64,000 nt of DNA. Origin: Acidobacteria bacterium Mor1 (GTDB lineage Bacteria > Acidobacteriota > Polarisedimenticolia > Polarisedimenticolales > Polarisedimenticolaceae). Position 1 is the first letter of the stretch, and every line of letters begins with the position of its first letter. This document shows positions 61,962 to 64,000 of the stretch, piece after piece. The position numbers and the translations under genes were made by a program. The stretch lies in assembly GCA_001664505.1 (NCBI GenBank), contig CP011806.1, positions 1,092,400 to 1,156,399 of the forward strand, given 5' to 3'. The notes under the pieces were generated by a model, which was given only the letters and a program-made list of their open reading frames with translations, ran no database searches and was not told the DNA's origin.

Positions 61962-62903
61962 GTGATCAACAAGAGCGCCACCATCGCCGTAACCGGCGGG
62001 CGGGGTTTCCTCGGCCGTTTCGTTGTCGAAGAGCTGCGGCGGCGTGGGTACTCGAATCCGCTTCCCCTGGGCAGCAAGGACTTCGACCTGGTCGATTCCG
62101 CCCGGACCGACGCCTACTTCGCCGAACATCGCCCCGAAGCGATCATCCATCTGGCCGCCGCCGTGGGCGGCATCGGCGCCAACAAGGAGAACCCCGGCTG
62201 GTTCTCCTATGCCAACAGCATGATGGGCGCCAACGTCTTCGAGTGCGCCCGCAAGTACGAGGCCCGCAAGGTGGTGACCATCGGCACCATCTGCGTGTAC
62301 CCCGGCGACGCACCGGTGCCGACTCCGGAAAGCGCCATGTTCGAGGGCTTTCCCGCCATCGACACCGCTCCCTACGGGATCGCCAAGCGCAACGTGTGGA
62401 TGATGGGTGCCGCCTATCAGCGGCAGTACGGTTTGAACGCGGTCTTCTTGATCCCGACCAACCTGTACGGCCCTCACGACCACTTCGACGAGGCCAAGTC
62501 CCACGTGATCCCCGCGTTGATCCGGCGCTTCATCGAGGCCCGGGAGAACGGGACGCCGGAGGTGATGATCTGGGGCGACGGCTCCGCCACCCGGGAGTTC
62601 CTCTACGCCGCCGACGCGGCCCGGGGCATCGTCGATGCCCTGGAGCGCTACGACGCCCCGGAACCGGTCAACCTCGGCACCGGCAACGAGATCTCGATCA
62701 AGACCCTCGCCGAAGAAATCAAGGCGCAAACCGGCTACGAAGGTGCCCTGACCTGGGACACCGACAAACCGACCGGCGCGCCCCGGCGCAGCCTGGCGGT
62801 GGAGCGTGCCCGGGAGGCCTTCGGCTTCCAGGCCGAGACCCCGTTCAAGGATGGCCTCCGCCGCACGATCGAATGGTACGAACTCGAACGCAAGAAGGAC
62901 TGA
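61962..62903 (+). CDS. GDP-L-fucose synthase-like SDR epimerase/reductase
   Basis: The 313-residue protein has AVTGGRGFLGRFVVEEL, HLAAAVGGIGANKENPGWFSYAN, TICVYPGD, catalytic YGIAKRNVWMMG and NLYGPHDHFDEAKSHVIPALIRRF. This set is typical of Fcl, which converts GDP-4-keto-6-deoxymannose to GDP-fucose, and of close relatives acting on other nucleotide sugars. GTG 61962 has GGGAG eight bases upstream. No GDP-mannose 4,6-dehydratase is in this window, so the exact substrate is open. Confidence 0.85.
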   Translation: MINKSATIAVTGGRGFLGRFVVEELRRRGYSNPLPLGSKDFDLVDSARTDAYFAEHRPEAIIHLAAAVGGIGANKENPGWFSYANSMMGANVFECARKYEARKVVTIGTICVYPGDAPVPTPESAMFEGFPAIDTAPYGIAKRNVWMMGAAYQRQYGLNAVFLIPTNLYGPHDHFDEAKSHVIPALIRRFIEARENGTPEVMIWGDGSATREFLYAADAARGIVDALERYDAPEPVNLGTGNEISIKTLAEEIKAQTGYEGALTWDTDKPTGAPRRSLAVERAREAFGFQAETPFKDGLRRTIEWYELERKKD

Positions 62904-62907
62904 CCGC

Positions 62908-64000
62908 ATGTACGACGACAATCGGGTCTGCATCATGGGGATGGGCTACGTCGGCCTAACCCTCGCCGTGGCCATGGCCGAGAACGGCTTCGAGGTCCAC
63001 GGAATCGAGATCAACCCCGAGATCCTCGACACGATCCAGGACGGCAAGGCCCACTTCTACGAGGCGAACCTGGACTACATGATCCGGCGCAACCTGGAGA
63101 AGGGCCGGCTCAAGTTCAGCGAGACGATCCCCGAGGGGGACTCGTTCGACGTCTACGTGGTCACCGTCGGCACGCCGCTGGACGACAACAAGAAGCCGCG
63201 CATGGACATGATCCAGCGGGTATCCCAGCAGATCGCCGATCACATGAGCGACGGCGCACTGATCATCCTGCGTTCCACCGTGCGGCTGGGCGCCTCGCTG
63301 AACGTCGCGAAGCCGAAGTTCGACGCAAGCGGCAAGAAGTTCGATCTGGCCTTCTGCCCCGAGCGGACGATGGAAGGCCGCGCCCTGGCCGAGCTGCCGG
63401 TGCTGCCCCAGATCGTCGGCGGCATGAACCGTCAGTCCCAGGACCGGGCGGGCACGATCTTCCAGCGCATCACCCCGACGATCCTCAAGGTCTCGAGCAT
63501 TCAAACCGCTGAGCTGATCAAGCTGCTGGACAACTCCTACCGGGATCTGTTCTTCGCCTTCGGCAACGAGGTGGCGCTCCTTTGCGAGGCCATCGGCGTC
63601 AACGCCACCGAGGTGATCAAGACCGCCAACCTGGGTTACGAACGCACCAACATCGCCTGGCCCGGCTTCGTCGGCGGACCGTGCCTGGAGAAGGATCCTC
63701 ACATCCTGGTGGAGTCGGTGGCCGATACCGGATTCCTGCCCAAGATGATCCACACCGCCCGGCACCTCAACGAAGACCTGGTCCAGCACGTGTTCGATCG
63801 CACCATGCGCATGATCGACAAGAAGGACAACCTCTCGATCGGAATCATGGGCATGGCCTTCAAGGGCCGTCCGGATACCGACGACCTGCGTGGCTCGCCG
63901 TCGCTCTGGATGATCGATCACATCCGCAAGACGATGCCCTCGGCCACGATCAAGGCCCAGGACTACGTCTGCAAGGACGAGGCGCTGGCAAAGCTCGGGG
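62908..64000 (+). CDS. UDP-N-acetylhexosamine-type nucleotide-sugar dehydrogenase (3' end outside window)
   Basis: About 364 codons are visible. The protein has CIMGMGYVGLTLAVAMAENG, VTVGTPLDDNKKPRMD, LRSTVRLG, FCPERTMEGRALAELP, and catalytic cysteine in GFVGGPCLEKDPHIL. These fit the WecC/UDP-ManNAc dehydrogenase side of the family more than UDP-glucose dehydrogenase. It starts 4 bp after the Fcl-like gene and is probably co-transcribed. It is the third nucleotide-sugar dehydrogenase of the locus. Confidence 0.9.
   Translation, partial: MYDDNRVCIMGMGYVGLTLAVAMAENGFEVHGIEINPEILDTIQDGKAHFYEANLDYMIRRNLEKGRLKFSETIPEGDSFDVYVVTVGTPLDDNKKPRMDMIQRVSQQIADHMSDGALIILRSTVRLGASLNVAKPKFDASGKKFDLAFCPERTMEGRALAELPVLPQIVGGMNRQSQDRAGTIFQRITPTILKVSSIQTAELIKLLDNSYRDLFFAFGNEVALLCEAIGVNATEVIKTANLGYERTNIAWPGFVGGPCLEKDPHILVESVADTGFLPKMIHTARHLNEDLVQHVFDRTMRMIDKKDNLSIGIMGMAFKGRPDTDDLRGSPSLWMIDHIRKTMPSATIKAQDYVCKDEALAKLG

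Overview
The window is about 64 kb of GC-rich, densely packed Gram-negative chromosome. lpxB, Mla lipid-transport genes, an outer-membrane barrel and Wza/Wzc-type export proteins show an outer membrane. A long Ser/Thr-kinase/sigma-54 activator fusion, a fused aroD-aroE and a kynurenine-pathway cluster would suit Acidobacteriota or a Myxococcota-like group. That placement is inferred from gene content only.

Region 1 (1-2.6 kb) holds the start of purA, a DUF2065 gene, hutH and two tRNA genes, Ala(CGC) and Val(CAC).

Region 2 (2.6-13.5 kb) is the most interesting part. A 1787-residue fusion joins a Ser/Thr kinase, an AAA ATPase, a TPR-like region, a GAF domain, a sigma-54 AAA+ domain with intact GAFTGA, and a Fis-type helix-turn-helix. 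On each side of it lies a consensus -24/-12 sigma-54 promoter (2826-2841 and 8659-8674). Each is followed by no convincing ORF and then by an intrinsic terminator, which predicts two small RNAs of about 83 and 236 nt. Palindromes of the form GTYGC-N5-GCRAC occur only next to the activator gene. One overlaps the -35 of its own putative sigma-70 promoter, and two lie 110-140 bp upstream of the second sigma-54 promoter. I read this as an autoregulated activator that drives two small RNAs. A DUF4783-like gene and a very large NtrY-like sensor kinase follow, behind their own sigma-70 promoter.

Region 3 (13.5-24.7 kb) holds a YkgJ-type cysteine-cluster protein, a peptide-type ABC importer (binding protein and two permeases, no ATPase here), an aldehyde dehydrogenase and a RidA-type deaminase of the aminomuconate type. 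Facing them is kynU-kynA-kynB for tryptophan breakdown. A lipoprotein and a bifunctional aroDE follow.

Region 4 (24.7-32.6 kb, minus strand) holds housekeeping genes: priA, a family-4 uracil-DNA glycosylase, coaBC, rpoZ, gmk, a yicC-family gene, lpxB and a DUF374 acyltransferase.

Region 5 (32.7-51 kb and 56.2-64 kb) is an exopolysaccharide locus. It makes nucleotide sugars (UDP-xylose synthase, UDP-glucose and UDP-GlcNAc dehydrogenases, epimerases, a ManC-like enzyme, a fucose-synthase-like enzyme), initiates on lipid (WecA/MraY-like), flips and polymerises (Wzx-like, two Wzy-like proteins), and exports (Wza-like, BY-kinase, outer-membrane barrel). A sulfotransferase and a DUF4838 protein may modify the glycan. 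Between its two arms (51-56 kb) lie mlaD-mlaF-mlaE, a plsC-like gene and a CCA-adding enzyme. The last gene runs off the window.
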